From: Tetracentron sinense
Lineage: Eukaryota; Streptophyta; Magnoliopsida; Trochodendrales; Trochodendraceae
Assembly: GCA_015143295.1 (NCBI GenBank)
Contig: CM026557.1
Location: forward strand, 31,133,965 to 31,197,964
Direction: 5' to 3'
Length of the DNA stretch: 64,000 nt
In this document: positions 34,233-44,578 of the stretch, in pieces
Layout: each line of letters starts with the position of its first letter
How positions within the stretch are numbered: position 1 is the first letter of the stretch
Program-made: the position numbers and the translations under genes
Notes under the pieces: generated by a model
Databases searched by the model: none
What the model saw: the letters and a program-made list of their open reading frames with translations, nothing else
What the model was told of the DNA's origin: nothing

Positions 34233-37200
34233 TATATATGAATACTAATTGTGTGACTTTGTTTTATGTACTCTTACATTATACAACTACACAATGAGTG
34301 CCATATGTGACGAGGTGTGAACGACGACTTCTGTCAAGGTTAAGCTTAGCATTGACCGTGCTCTCGGCTACCCTTTAACTTTCGCAACTGTCACTTGCTC
34401 TAGGATTCTCCTTTGGTTAGTTTCCCAATTTTTAAATTTCTTCTCATGTCTTATATTGTTAACAATATAATTATTTTATTCTTTGTATATTAGATTTATT
34501 CGGTAATGTAGTTAATAACACCTCTATAACTATCTGGAAATTACGATGCAGAATCAGTGACTCCTAAAAAATGACTATTAGTTCTTGGTTACGTCTTTCG
34601 ATCGACGTCACTAATGGTATGTCTCACTCTTTTATTTTAATTTTATTTTGTATTGTAATAATCTAGCTATTTGTTCACTAATGCTAGATGTTGGTCTATA
34701 ACTTAAAGCATAATCGTGAAAAAAAGTTATAAAAATTATTATTTTACTATTTATAGACTCGCTTGTCGTAGACATCCTACACTTTCTATTTCGACAAATA
34801 CTTGGGGTTTGGTGGGGCCTACCCAAAAAGTTTTTTTCCTTCTGGCAGGATAGTAGTGGCGTATATGCCTTGATAGTGGGGGTGTATATAGCTAGCAATT
34901 TGCCTTAGTTATATTGATCCATCACTTCTCTACATTTATCAAGTGTTAGTATTTGTCTTTGCGAGTTAATCAATGGTGAGTTGATTTCTTCCATAAGAGA
35001 AATTCTTTTCGAATTATTGAATCTGAATGTAATTCAACTCTTAGTTTTGGTACTTCTAAGTCTTATATTTTAATTTGATATTATTCTTTCAGAATTTGTT
35101 AGGTAAGAAAACTGATTGTCTGACTTTGTTCTATGTACTCTTACATTATACTACTACACCATGTGAGCCATATGTAATGAGGTGTGAACGACTACTTCTG
35201 TCAAGGTTAAGCTTAGCATGGACCTTGTTCTTGGCAACCATTTAACTTTCGACACTGTCATTTCCTCTAGGACTCTCCCTTGGTTAGTTTCCTAATTTAT
35301 AAATTTCTTCTAATGTCCTATATTGTTAACAAGTTGATTTTTTTGTTATTTCAAAATTAGATTTATTCGGTAAAGTAGTTAATAACACCACTATAACTAT
35401 CTGGAAATTACGATGCAGATTCAGTGACTGCTAAAAAATGACTATTAGTTCTTCGTTGGATCTTTCAATCAACGTCACTAATGGTATGTCTCGCCCTTTT
35501 ATTTTAATTTTCTTTCGTATCGTAATAATCTATTTATTCACTAATGCTAGATGTTAATCTATAACTGAAAGTATAATCGTTAAAAAAGGTAAAAAAAATT
35601 TAGGATTTTATTATTTATAGATTCGCTTGTCATAGACATCCTACTCTTTCCATTTTGACAAATACTTGGGGTTTGGTGGGGACCACCCCGAAACTGTTTC
35701 TCCTTTTGGCTAGATAGTAGGGGCGTATATGCCTACATAGTGGGGGCGTATTTTGCTAGCAATTGATCCAAACCTTCTGTATCATTTATCAAGTGTTAGT
35801 ATTTGTCTTTGTGAGTTTATCAATGGTGAGTAGATTTCTTCATAAGAGAAATTCTTTTCTAATTATTCAATCTAAATATACTTCGAATCTTAGTTCTGGT
35901 ACTTATAAGTCTTATATTTTGCTATAATTCATTCAAAATTTATTATGTATGAAAACTGATTGTTCGACTTTGTTTTATGTACTCTTACATTACACAACTA
36001 CACAATGTGAGCCATATGTAACGAGGTGTGAACGACAACTTCTGTCAAGGTTAAGCTTAGCATGGACCGTGCTCTCGGCTACCATATAGCTTTCGCGGCT
36101 GTCATTTGCTCTAGGAATCTCCCTCGGTTAGTTTCCCAATTTTTAAATTTCTTCTAATGTCTTATATTGTTAAGAATTTAATTTTTTCTTATTTTTGAAT
36201 TAGATTTATTCGGTAAAGTAGTTAATAACACCACTATAACAATCTAGAAATTACAATGCAGAATCAGTGACTCCTAAAAAAGGACTATTAGTTCTTGGTT
36301 GCGTTTTTCAGTCGTCGTCACTAATGGTATGTCTCACCCTTTTATTTTCATTTTCTTTTGTATTGTAATAATCTATTTATTCACTAATACTAGATGTTGG
36401 TCTATAACTTGAAGTATATTCGTGAAAAAAAGTTATAAAAATTAGGATTTTGTTATTTATAGACTTGCTTGTCGTAGACATCCTACTCTTTCCATTTCGA
36501 GAAATGCTTGGGGTTTGGTGGGGCCCACCGCAAATGTGTTTTTCCTTCTGGCAAGATAGTAGGGGCGTAAATGCCTTAATAGTGGTGGCGTATATGGCTA
36601 GCAGTTTGCTTAGTTATAATGATCCATCATTTCTCTACATTTATCAAGTGTTAGTATTTGTCTTTGCGAGTTATTCAATGGTGAGTAGATTTCTTGCATA
36701 AGAGAAATACTTTTCTAATTATTCAATCTGAATGTAATTCGAATCTTAGTCTTGATACTTTTAAGTCTTACATTTGGATACTTTTAAGAAAACTGATTGT
36801 TTGACTTTGTTTTATGTACTCTTACATTATACAACTACTAAAAAATGACTGTTAGTTCTTGGTTGCGTCTTTCAATCGACGTCACTAATGGTATGTCTCA
36901 CTCTTTTATTTTAATTTTCTTTCGTATCGTAATAATCTATTTATTCACTAATGCTAGATGTTAGCCTATAACTTAAAGTATAATCGTTAAAAAAAGTAAA
37001 AAAAAAAATAGGATTTTACTATTTAGAGATTCCTTGTCGTAGACATCCTACTCTTTCCATTTGGACAAATACATGGGGTTTGGTGGGGCCTACCCCAAAT
37101 TTTTTTCTCCTTTTTGCAAGATAGGAGGGGCGTATATGCCTAGATAGTGGGGGTGTATTTGGCTAGCAATTGCCTTGGTTATATTGATCAATCCTTTCTT

Positions 37201-39865
37201 TATCATTTATCAAGTGTTAGTATTTGTCTTTGCGAGTTAATCAATGGTGAGTAGATTTCTTCATAAGAGAAATTCTCTTCTAAATATTCAATCTAAATAT
37301 AATTTGAATCTTTGTTCTGGTACTTTTAAGTCTTACATTTGGATACTTTTAAGAAAACTGACTGTTTGACTTTGTTTTATGTACTCTTACATTATACAAC
37401 TACACAATGTGAGCCATATGTAACGAGGCGTGAACGACGACTTCTGTCAAAGTTAAACTTAGCATGGACCGGGCTCTCGGCTACCATTTGGCTTTCGCGA
37501 CTGTCATTTCCTCTAGGATTCTCCCTTGGTTGGTTTCCCAATTTTTAAATTTCTTCTCATGTCCTATATTGTTAAGAATTTGATTTTTTTCTTATTTTTG
37601 AATTAGATTTATTAGGTAACGTAGTCAATGATACCACTATAACTATCTGGAAATTACAATACAGAATCAGTGACTGATAAAAAAGGACTATTAGTTCTTG
37701 GTTGCGTCTTTCAATCGTCGTCAGTAATGGTATGTCTCACCCTTTGATTTTCATTTTCTTTTGTATTGTAATAATCTATTTATTCACTAGTGCTAGATGT
37801 TAGTCTATAACTTCAACTATATTCGTTAAAAAAAGGAAAAAAAATTGGAATTTTATTATTTATAAACTTGCTTGTCGTAGACATCCTAATCTTTCTATTT
37901 CGAGAAATACTTGGGGTCTGGTGGGGCCCACCCCAAATGTGTTTTTCCTTCTGGCAAGATAGTAGGGGCGTATATGCCTTAATAGTGATGGCGTATATGG
38001 CTAGCAATTTGCTTAGTTATAACGATCCCTCCTTTCTCTACATTTATCAAGTGTTAGTATTTGTCTCTGCGGGTTAATCATGGTGAGTAGATTTCTTGCA
38101 TAAGAGAATACTTTTCTAATTTTTCAATCTGAAAGTAATTCGAATCTTAGTTTTGGTACTTCAGAGTCTTATATTTTGATATTATTCATTCAGAATTTAT
38201 TATGTAAGAAAATTGATTGTCTGACTTTGTTTTATGTACTCTTAGATTATTCGACTACACCATGTGAGCCATATGTAACGAGGTGTGAATGACGACTTCT
38301 GTCAGGGTTAGGCTTAACATGGACCCTGCTCTAGGCTGCCATTTAGCTTTCGCGACTGTCATTTGCTCTAGAATTCTCCCCTGGTGAGTTTTCCAAATTT
38401 TAAATTTCTTCTCATTTCCTATAGTGATAACAATTTGATTTTTTTCTTAGTTCTAAATTAGATTTATTCGGTAAAGTAGTTTATAACAACACTATAATTA
38501 TCTGGAAATTATGATGTAGAATCAGTGACTGCTAAAAAAGGACTATTAGTTCTTGGTTGCGTCTTTCAATCGATGTCACTAATGGTATGTGTCACCCTTT
38601 TATTTGAATTTTCTTTTGTATCGTAATAATCTATTTATTCACTAATGCTTGATGTTAGTCTATCACTTAAAGTATAATAGTTTAAAAAAGTAAAAAAAAT
38701 AGGATTTTACTATGTAGAGACTCCTTGTCGTAGACATCCTACTCTTACCATTTCGACAAATACTTGGGGTTTGGTGGGGCCCACCCCAAATGTGTTTTTC
38801 CTTCTGGCAAGATAGTTGGGGCGTATATGCCTTGATAGTGGTGGCGTATCTGGCTAGTAATTTGCTTTAGTTATAATGATCCATCCCTTCTCTACATTTA
38901 TCAAGTGTTAGTATTTGTCTGTACGAGTTAATCAATGGTGACTAGATTTCTTGCATAAGAGAAATTATTTTCTAATTATTCAATCTAAATGTTATTCAAA
39001 TCTTCGTTCTGGTACTTCTAAGTCTTATATTTTGATATTATTCATTCAGAATTTATTATGTAAGAATACTAATTGTCTGACTTTGTTTTATGTACTCTTA
39101 GATTATACGACTGTACCATGTGAGCCATATGTAACGAGGTGTGAACGACGACTTCTGTCAAGGTCAAGCTTAGCATGGACCGTGCCCTCGGCTGCCCTTT
39201 AGCTTTCGCGACTGTCACTTGCTTTAGGATTCTCCCTTGGTTAGTTTCCCAATTTTTAAATTTCTTCTCATGTCCTATATTGTTAACAATTTAATTTTTT
39301 TATTCTTTGTATATTAGATTTATTCGGCAATGTAGTTAGTAACACTAGTATAACTATCTGACAATTACGATGCAGAATCAGTGACTGCTAAAAAATGACA
39401 ATTAGTTCTTGGTTGCGTCTTTCAATCGACGTCACTAATAATATGTCTAACTCTTGTATTTTAATATTCTTTTGTATCGTAATATTCTATTAGTTCACCA
39501 ATGCTAGATGTTTGTCTATAACTTACAGAATAATCGTTAAAAAATGTAAAAAAAAAATAGGATTTTACTATTGATTGACTCGCTTGTCGTAGACATCCTA
39601 CTCTTTCCATTTCGACTGATACTTGGGGTTTGGTGGGGCCCACCCCAAAAGTGTTTCTCTTTCTGCCAATATAGTAGGGTGCGTGTATGCCTAGATTGTG
39701 GGGGCATATTTGGCTAGCAATTGCCTTAGTTGTATTGATCAATCCCTTCTTTAGCATTTATCAAGTGTTAGTATTTATCTTTGCTAGTTAATCAATGGTG
39801 AGTAGATTTTTTCATAAGAGAAATTCTTTTCTAAATATTCAATCTAAATATAATTCGAATCTTGG

Positions 39866-40072
39866 TCGACAGGTGCCTCAGACAAAGTCCGTTATGTTCA
39901 TCAGAGATTGAGGACTGACCCCTCCACTATTGTTCATCCTGTTCGGGAGAGATCAAAGACCGGAGAGTCGTATTCTCGTTATGAAAGATTGTCCGTGAAT
40001 GTGATTGGCACTAGACTTAACTCAGCTCTGGAAGAATTTACAACTCCAGTGTTCCATGACCCTGATTGGTAG
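39866..40072 (+). pseudogene. Last-exon-like ORF of an unidentified gene
   Basis: Immediately after the array, GGTCGACAG (39864-39872) looks like a splice acceptor. The frame from 39866 is open for 68 codons to TAG at 40070, reading ASDKVRYVHQRLRTDPS early and ending FHDPDW. It contains no ATG. Composition is protein-like (charged, no repeats), and it ends about 250 bp before the ZRF1 promoter elements. I do not recognise the family. It could be the true 3' exon of a gene whose upstream part was displaced by, or turned into, the 855-bp array, or an orphan gene fragment. Confidence 0.45.
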
Positions 40073-40314
40073 GGATTGAGCCTAGCAAGTTTAGGCTCTT
40101 GGGGGCTTGGGCTGAACCCTTATGAGTGATGGCTGGGCCTGGACAGACCCCTGCTGGCCCATGGACAGTCCTGCATGCATCTAGATTTTTTGAGCCCTTT
40201 CCGTGCGTCGCAGGGATGTTAGTTTATCCCCATCTCCAAACAGTAACAGATACCGAAATCTCCCACTGAGAACACAATATAGAAACCCTTTCCTTTCCAC
40301 ACCTCTCTCTCTTA

Positions 40315-41121
40315 AAACCCTATAAAACGAAAACGAAAGGAACTTTGCTAAAGAGCGCTCACATAGCTGGGGCTTGGGTGGAGATTAAAAGAGCTCAAGA
40401 TCTCTCTATTTTTATTCTCTGATTCATTTTTATGAGACTTTTTAGCCTCTAGATTCCTTTTGTGACCAGGCAAGTTTCTCTATTTCTTAAATTGAACTCT
40501 TTCAGTAATTGTTTGCTTTACTTTTATCATCTATTCATCTCTAATTTCGATTAATTGCCGATACTCCATCCTTGAAGTTTCGTTTCTGGATTAGCTTGTT
40601 TGGGTAAGAGTTGGAATTAGGGTTTGGTCTTCCTGCTTGATTTTATGATGTTCAAGAACTAGTAGTTTTGTTTTGTTTCAGTTCAATTTCCTCTCTTTCT
40701 TATGATGCTGAACTTGAATCTAGGGTTTTGTTTTCCTGACTGACTTGGATGTTTCGTCCTGTGTGTTGAGTTGTTGTCTGGTTTCTGGGTTTTTCTTTTA
40801 TCTCTATGATTGTGTTTGATGTTTTGGGAAGTGGAGGTTCTTTGTATTGAATGTGTGTTTTGTTTCATGGTTATGTTGTTCAAATTTTTTTTTTTGTTTG
40901 TTTCTTACAAGGAATCTTCATCTTTTATCTACGGTTAGTAGTAGGGTGGGCTCCTGCTTGCCACAGAGGGAAAGTTCCCTTCCCGGGACTTGATCCCATG
41001 CCGCCCTCAATTGGGGCACACCCTGGGGACTTGTTAGGGCTCAAAGTTGAAGTTAGGGCATTGTTTTTCTATTTGGTTTCAATGTTTTGCACTGCGGATT
41101 ATCTACCTTTTGATTTCTATG

Positions 41122-41169
<48 letters not shown>

Positions 41170-42598
41170 TTGTAATTATATTAATATTTTGGAGTTGAAA
41201 GTTAATATATATATATATTAACTTTTGATCTCTATATTTTTTTCCTGATGAAATTTGTTGTTTCACTCAATAGGTTGGTAAAATGAAAAATTTACTTATG
41301 TTATTAAAAAGAAATAAAATAGTTGTCCGGGATTTTTTTTTTCAGATACAATCATCATAAGGGAAATCTTGGTTGTGGTTTCATATTCTTGGATGTAATA
41401 TTTTATGGAGTTCTAGTTCATTTGGTTTAATCGGGATGCAATATTTTTCTTGTTCAGTGGAGGTCTAGTTCACATTGTTTAATCCGGATTTAAAAGATGG
41501 ACCTTCTTCCACTTGATTCTTACTTCTGTAGTTTTTGGAGTTTATTACCTAGATTAAATGCTTGGGAAGTAGAGAAGGGACGGGCAAAAAATAACATAAT
41601 AATATAATTTTGAAGTGGTACCTGAGATGGCTATGTCCTCTTCACCACGGTGTCAGCTTGCTGGGTCTTGAGTATTAGGCATTTGACTATCCTTATGGTT
41701 ATTCATTGTCGGAGAAGAAGAGACTGCTTCCTGAAACTATGTTTTGTAATTTTAGTAACGGATCTCTCCATTTAAAAGGATAGTGTTTAGATTTGTTTAT
41801 GACTGGAACTCAAGAAACTTGTCTATTTATTGAATTGTCACTGGAGCTACAGGAAACTTGTCTATTTATTTGATATATATTCCTTATTGTTATTGCTCTT
41901 TCATGTAATGCTCTTGAATATTTAAAGATAAAGTTCAGTGCAATATCATTAAAAATATTTTGATTAAAAGTATTAAATAGATGATTAATGTTTACTTTGA
42001 TCTTTTACCTGGCTTTTATTTATTATATACATGGAAGTAGAGTGTGGGCAGCAAGCCAGCAACCTTCACCATAGATGGCTGGGTTCATTTGTGATTGCTG
42101 GGTTCACCAGCTCCCTATGCACCAAGGGGTGATGTGCTCATCGACTGGGACCATCCAATCTGCTGGCCATCTCTTTATGGCTGTAGCTCACATTTATTTG
42201 CCTTATACACTCGTTTAACTCATGAATGGTATTCTTCTTTGGTGCTCATATTTTCAATGACTGTAAAGAAGAATGATTTGATGGTTGGCAGTCTTATTGT
42301 ACTTGAATCCATGAACATCACACGTAGCTCATTGATTGAAGAATTTAATTGATGAGCAGATACACCAATTGGATAGTAGAAAGGCAGGGGTCTTACCATT
42401 TTTACAAGGCTCCGTGTTTTTGTTCTTTATTTTGTTTATATGTAGATAATATTTACTGATTGAAGTTTATTACAAAATGCAGTTTGGAGATTGTATACTA
42501 TTATCTTGGTCTTGAGTTGGAGTGAAGCTGTTCTTGGACAGAGATATTAAAGTGTTTGTGGGATTTCAGTTATTGCATTAGAGGATCCTTCTGAAAAT
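40315..42598 (+). promoter_or_regulatory. ZRF1 core promoter, 5' UTR and probable 5' UTR intron
   Basis: A telo-box-like AAACCCTA (40315-40322) overlaps CTATAAAAC, a TATA-like box. A UTR exon would end GACCAG|GCAAGT (40469), a classical GC donor. Acceptors are available at 42481-42482 (AATGCAG) and 42568-42569 (TTTCAG), 30-120 bp before ATG, so the intron is about 2 kb. It contains an (AT)n run and no recognised ORF. Telo-boxes are common before plant translation-related genes. The intron is inferred from sequence only. Confidence 0.55.
41125..41164. repeat. (AT)n microsatellite
   Basis: About 20 AT units within the ZRF1 leader intron; a shorter run follows at 41204-41218. Confidence 0.9.
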
Positions 42599-44578
42599 AT
42601 GGTTACCCAACTGAGATGTCAGCTTATTTCCTACTCGTCAGAGATTGTGGATGGAGAGGCAGTCTATATTTCATCGAATTCTTTTCCTGTCAAAGCTGTA
42701 AACTTTGAACCTGCTGGATATGCTTTCCATTCTGCTGCACTTAAACTCCTTGGTTATTGGGAGGAAGAAGATGCAGGAGACGTTGACAATCAGAATGTGC
42801 CCAATGATAAGGGGCAGGCTTATGTTTCGTCATCAGATTCATACAGCAGTAAAGGTAAAAAGAAATCTGGTGTTGGAGGGACGCAACAAGACCATTATGC
42901 ATTGTTGGGTTTGGGGAATTTAAGATTTCTGGCCACTGAGGAACAGATAAAAAAGAGCTACCGAGAAACTGCCTTGAAGCATCATCCTGACAAACAGGCT
43001 GCCCTTCTTCTTGCCGAGGAAACCGAAGCTGCAAAACAAGCAAAGAAAGATGAAATAGAGAACTATTTCAAATTAATCCAAGAAGCCTATGAGGTCCTAA
43101 TCGATCCCGTAAAGAGGAGGATTTATGACTCTACTGACGAGTTTGATGATGAAATCCCAACTGACTGTGCCCCACAGGACTTCTTCAAGGTATTTGGTCC
43201 AGCTTTTATGAGGAATGGGCGATGGTCGGTTAACCAACCAGTCCCGTCGTTGGGTGAAGATGGTACTCCATTAAAAGAAGTGGACAGTTTCTATAATTTT
43301 TGGTACAGCTTTAAAAGCTGGAGAGAATTCCCACATGCTGATGAGTTTGATCTTGAGCAAGCGGAGACTCGCGATCACAAGAGATGGATGGAGAGGCAAA
43401 ATGCCAAACTTAGAGAGAAGGCTAGGAAGGAAGAATATGTGCGGGTCCGTTCTCTTGTTGACAACACCTACAAAAGAGACCCAAGAATTCTAAGGAGAAA
43501 GGAAGAGGAGAAAGCTGAGAAGCAGAAGAAGAAGGCGTCGAGGTTTCTTGCAAGGAAGTTGCAGGAGGAAGAAGCTGCCAAGGTTGCCGAAGAGGAGAGA
43601 CGTCAAAAGGAGGAGGAGGATAGACAGGCTGCTGAGGCTGCCTTGCATGAGAAGAAGGCGAAGGAGAAAGAGAAGAAGCTTTTGCGGAAAGAAAGGACGC
43701 GTCTGCGGACGCTTTCGGCAGTCCTTGTGTCCCAGCATTTGCTTGATCTCACAGAGGAGGACGTGGAGAGTCTTTGTCAATCATTAGAAATCATGCAGCT
43801 GAAGGGTCTATGTGAGAAAATTGAGCACAAAGAACGGATGGTACAGGCTAAGCTTCTCAGAGAAGCTCTTGGAGGGAATAATAACTCCGAGGGGTCGAAA
43901 CCATATGAGAAGAATCCACAACAGAATGGTTCTCTAGAAGTTAATGGAAATAGGATTGATGTGCAGTTCAAGCTGGAGAATCCATTAAGCATCTATGAGA
44001 AAAAAGAGAAACCTTGGGGAAGAGAAGAGATTGAGATGTTGAGGAAAGGGATGCAGAAATATCCCAAAGGAACATCTCGGAGGTGGGAGGTTATTTCGGA
44101 GTACATTGGTACGGGAAGATCGGTAGAAGAGATTCTTAAGGCCACCAAAACAGTTCTTCTCCAGAAACCTGACTCTACTAAAGCTTTTGACTCATTCCTC
44201 GAGAAGAGGAAACCGGCACCAACCATTCAGTCCCCACTTACAACAAGACAGGAATCAGGAGTAACAACTCCCGCTGATGGGCCTGAAAATAATGTTATGA
44301 AGATGGATAATCCCGAGCAGTCTTCGAGCAGCAGTACAAGCCACCAGAATCCTGATGGTGGGATTGCTGTAAATGGTGTTTCTTTGAGTGTGGAACAGGA
44401 TGTGTGGTCTGCCATTCAAGAAAGAGCACTGGTTCAGGCTCTGAAAACATTCCCAAAGGAAACCAGCCAACGTTGGGAACGAGTTGCTGCTGCAATCCCT
44501 GGGAAGACTGTTAACCAATGCAAGAAGAAATTGGCATTGCTGAAGGAGAGCTTCAGGACCAAGAAAAATACTGATTAG
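42599..44578 (+). CDS. ZRF1: ZRF1/zuotin-type J-protein with two SANT domains (DNAJC2-like)
   Basis: An intact, intronless 659-codon frame. The N-terminal segment (SYSSEIVDGEAVYISSN) is typical of plant ZRF1/GlsA proteins. The J-domain spans about residues 98-178 with the HPD motif at 129-131, so it should stimulate Hsp70. The zuotin homology region follows (FWYSFKSWREFPHADEFD, 234-251), then a long charged Lys/Glu/Arg helix (about 260-370) that in relatives contacts ribosome or ubiquitinated histone. SANT/Myb-like domains are at about 471-520 (KPWGREEIEML) and 598-650 (VEQDVWSAIQERAL). Fungal and animal relatives act in the ribosome-associated complex; plant and animal ZRF1 also read H2AK119ub and oppose Polycomb silencing. 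It is the only complete host gene here. Confidence 0.95.
   Translation: MVTQLRCQLISYSSEIVDGEAVYISSNSFPVKAVNFEPAGYAFHSAALKLLGYWEEEDAGDVDNQNVPNDKGQAYVSSSDSYSSKGKKKSGVGGTQQDHYALLGLGNLRFLATEEQIKKSYRETALKHHPDKQAALLLAEETEAAKQAKKDEIENYFKLIQEAYEVLIDPVKRRIYDSTDEFDDEIPTDCAPQDFFKVFGPAFMRNGRWSVNQPVPSLGEDGTPLKEVDSFYNFWYSFKSWREFPHADEFDLEQAETRDHKRWMERQNAKLREKARKEEYVRVRSLVDNTYKRDPRILRRKEEEKAEKQKKKASRFLARKLQEEEAAKVAEEERRQKEEEDRQAAEAALHEKKAKEKEKKLLRKERTRLRTLSAVLVSQHLLDLTEEDVESLCQSLEIMQLKGLCEKIEHKERMVQAKLLREALGGNNNSEGSKPYEKNPQQNGSLEVNGNRIDVQFKLENPLSIYEKKEKPWGREEIEMLRKGMQKYPKGTSRRWEVISEYIGTGRSVEEILKATKTVLLQKPDSTKAFDSFLEKRKPAPTIQSPLTTRQESGVTTPADGPENNVMKMDNPEQSSSSSTSHQNPDGGIAVNGVSLSVEQDVWSAIQERALVQALKTFPKETSQRWERVAAAIPGKTVNQCKKKLALLKESFRTKKNTD

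Larger units (their letters stand above)
32332..39863 (+). repeat. Tandem array, period about 855 bp, about 8.5 units
   Basis: Units, anchored on AATAATCTATTTATTCACTAA, start at 32332, 33189, 34657, 35524, 36367, 36931, 37770, 38625 and 39481 (the last is partial). Spacing is 839-867 bp, except unit 2 (612 bp longer through an hAT insertion) and unit 5 (about 290 bp deleted). Each unit holds TTGGGGTTTGGTGGGGCCCACCCC, TATCAAGTGTTAGTATTTG, GTGAGCCATATGTAACGAGG and a 65-nt segment bounded by CAG and GT. Open stretches such as 36450-36701 and 38951-39202 are interrupted in sister units, so I do not call genes. The origin may be a tandemly amplified intron-exon segment of a host gene. Confidence 0.92.

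Noticed and set aside
32660-39202. Open frames in array units (32660-32911, 36450-36701, 38951-39202)
   Set aside because: Equivalent positions in sister units contain stops or frameshifts, and the frames run across the proposed splice signals; not called as genes.
43490-43780. Leu-rich minus-strand frame of 96 codons
   Set aside because: It lies opposite the Lys/Glu/Arg-rich helix of ZRF1; antisense of charged codons yields Leu runs. The plus frame is intact and conserved.
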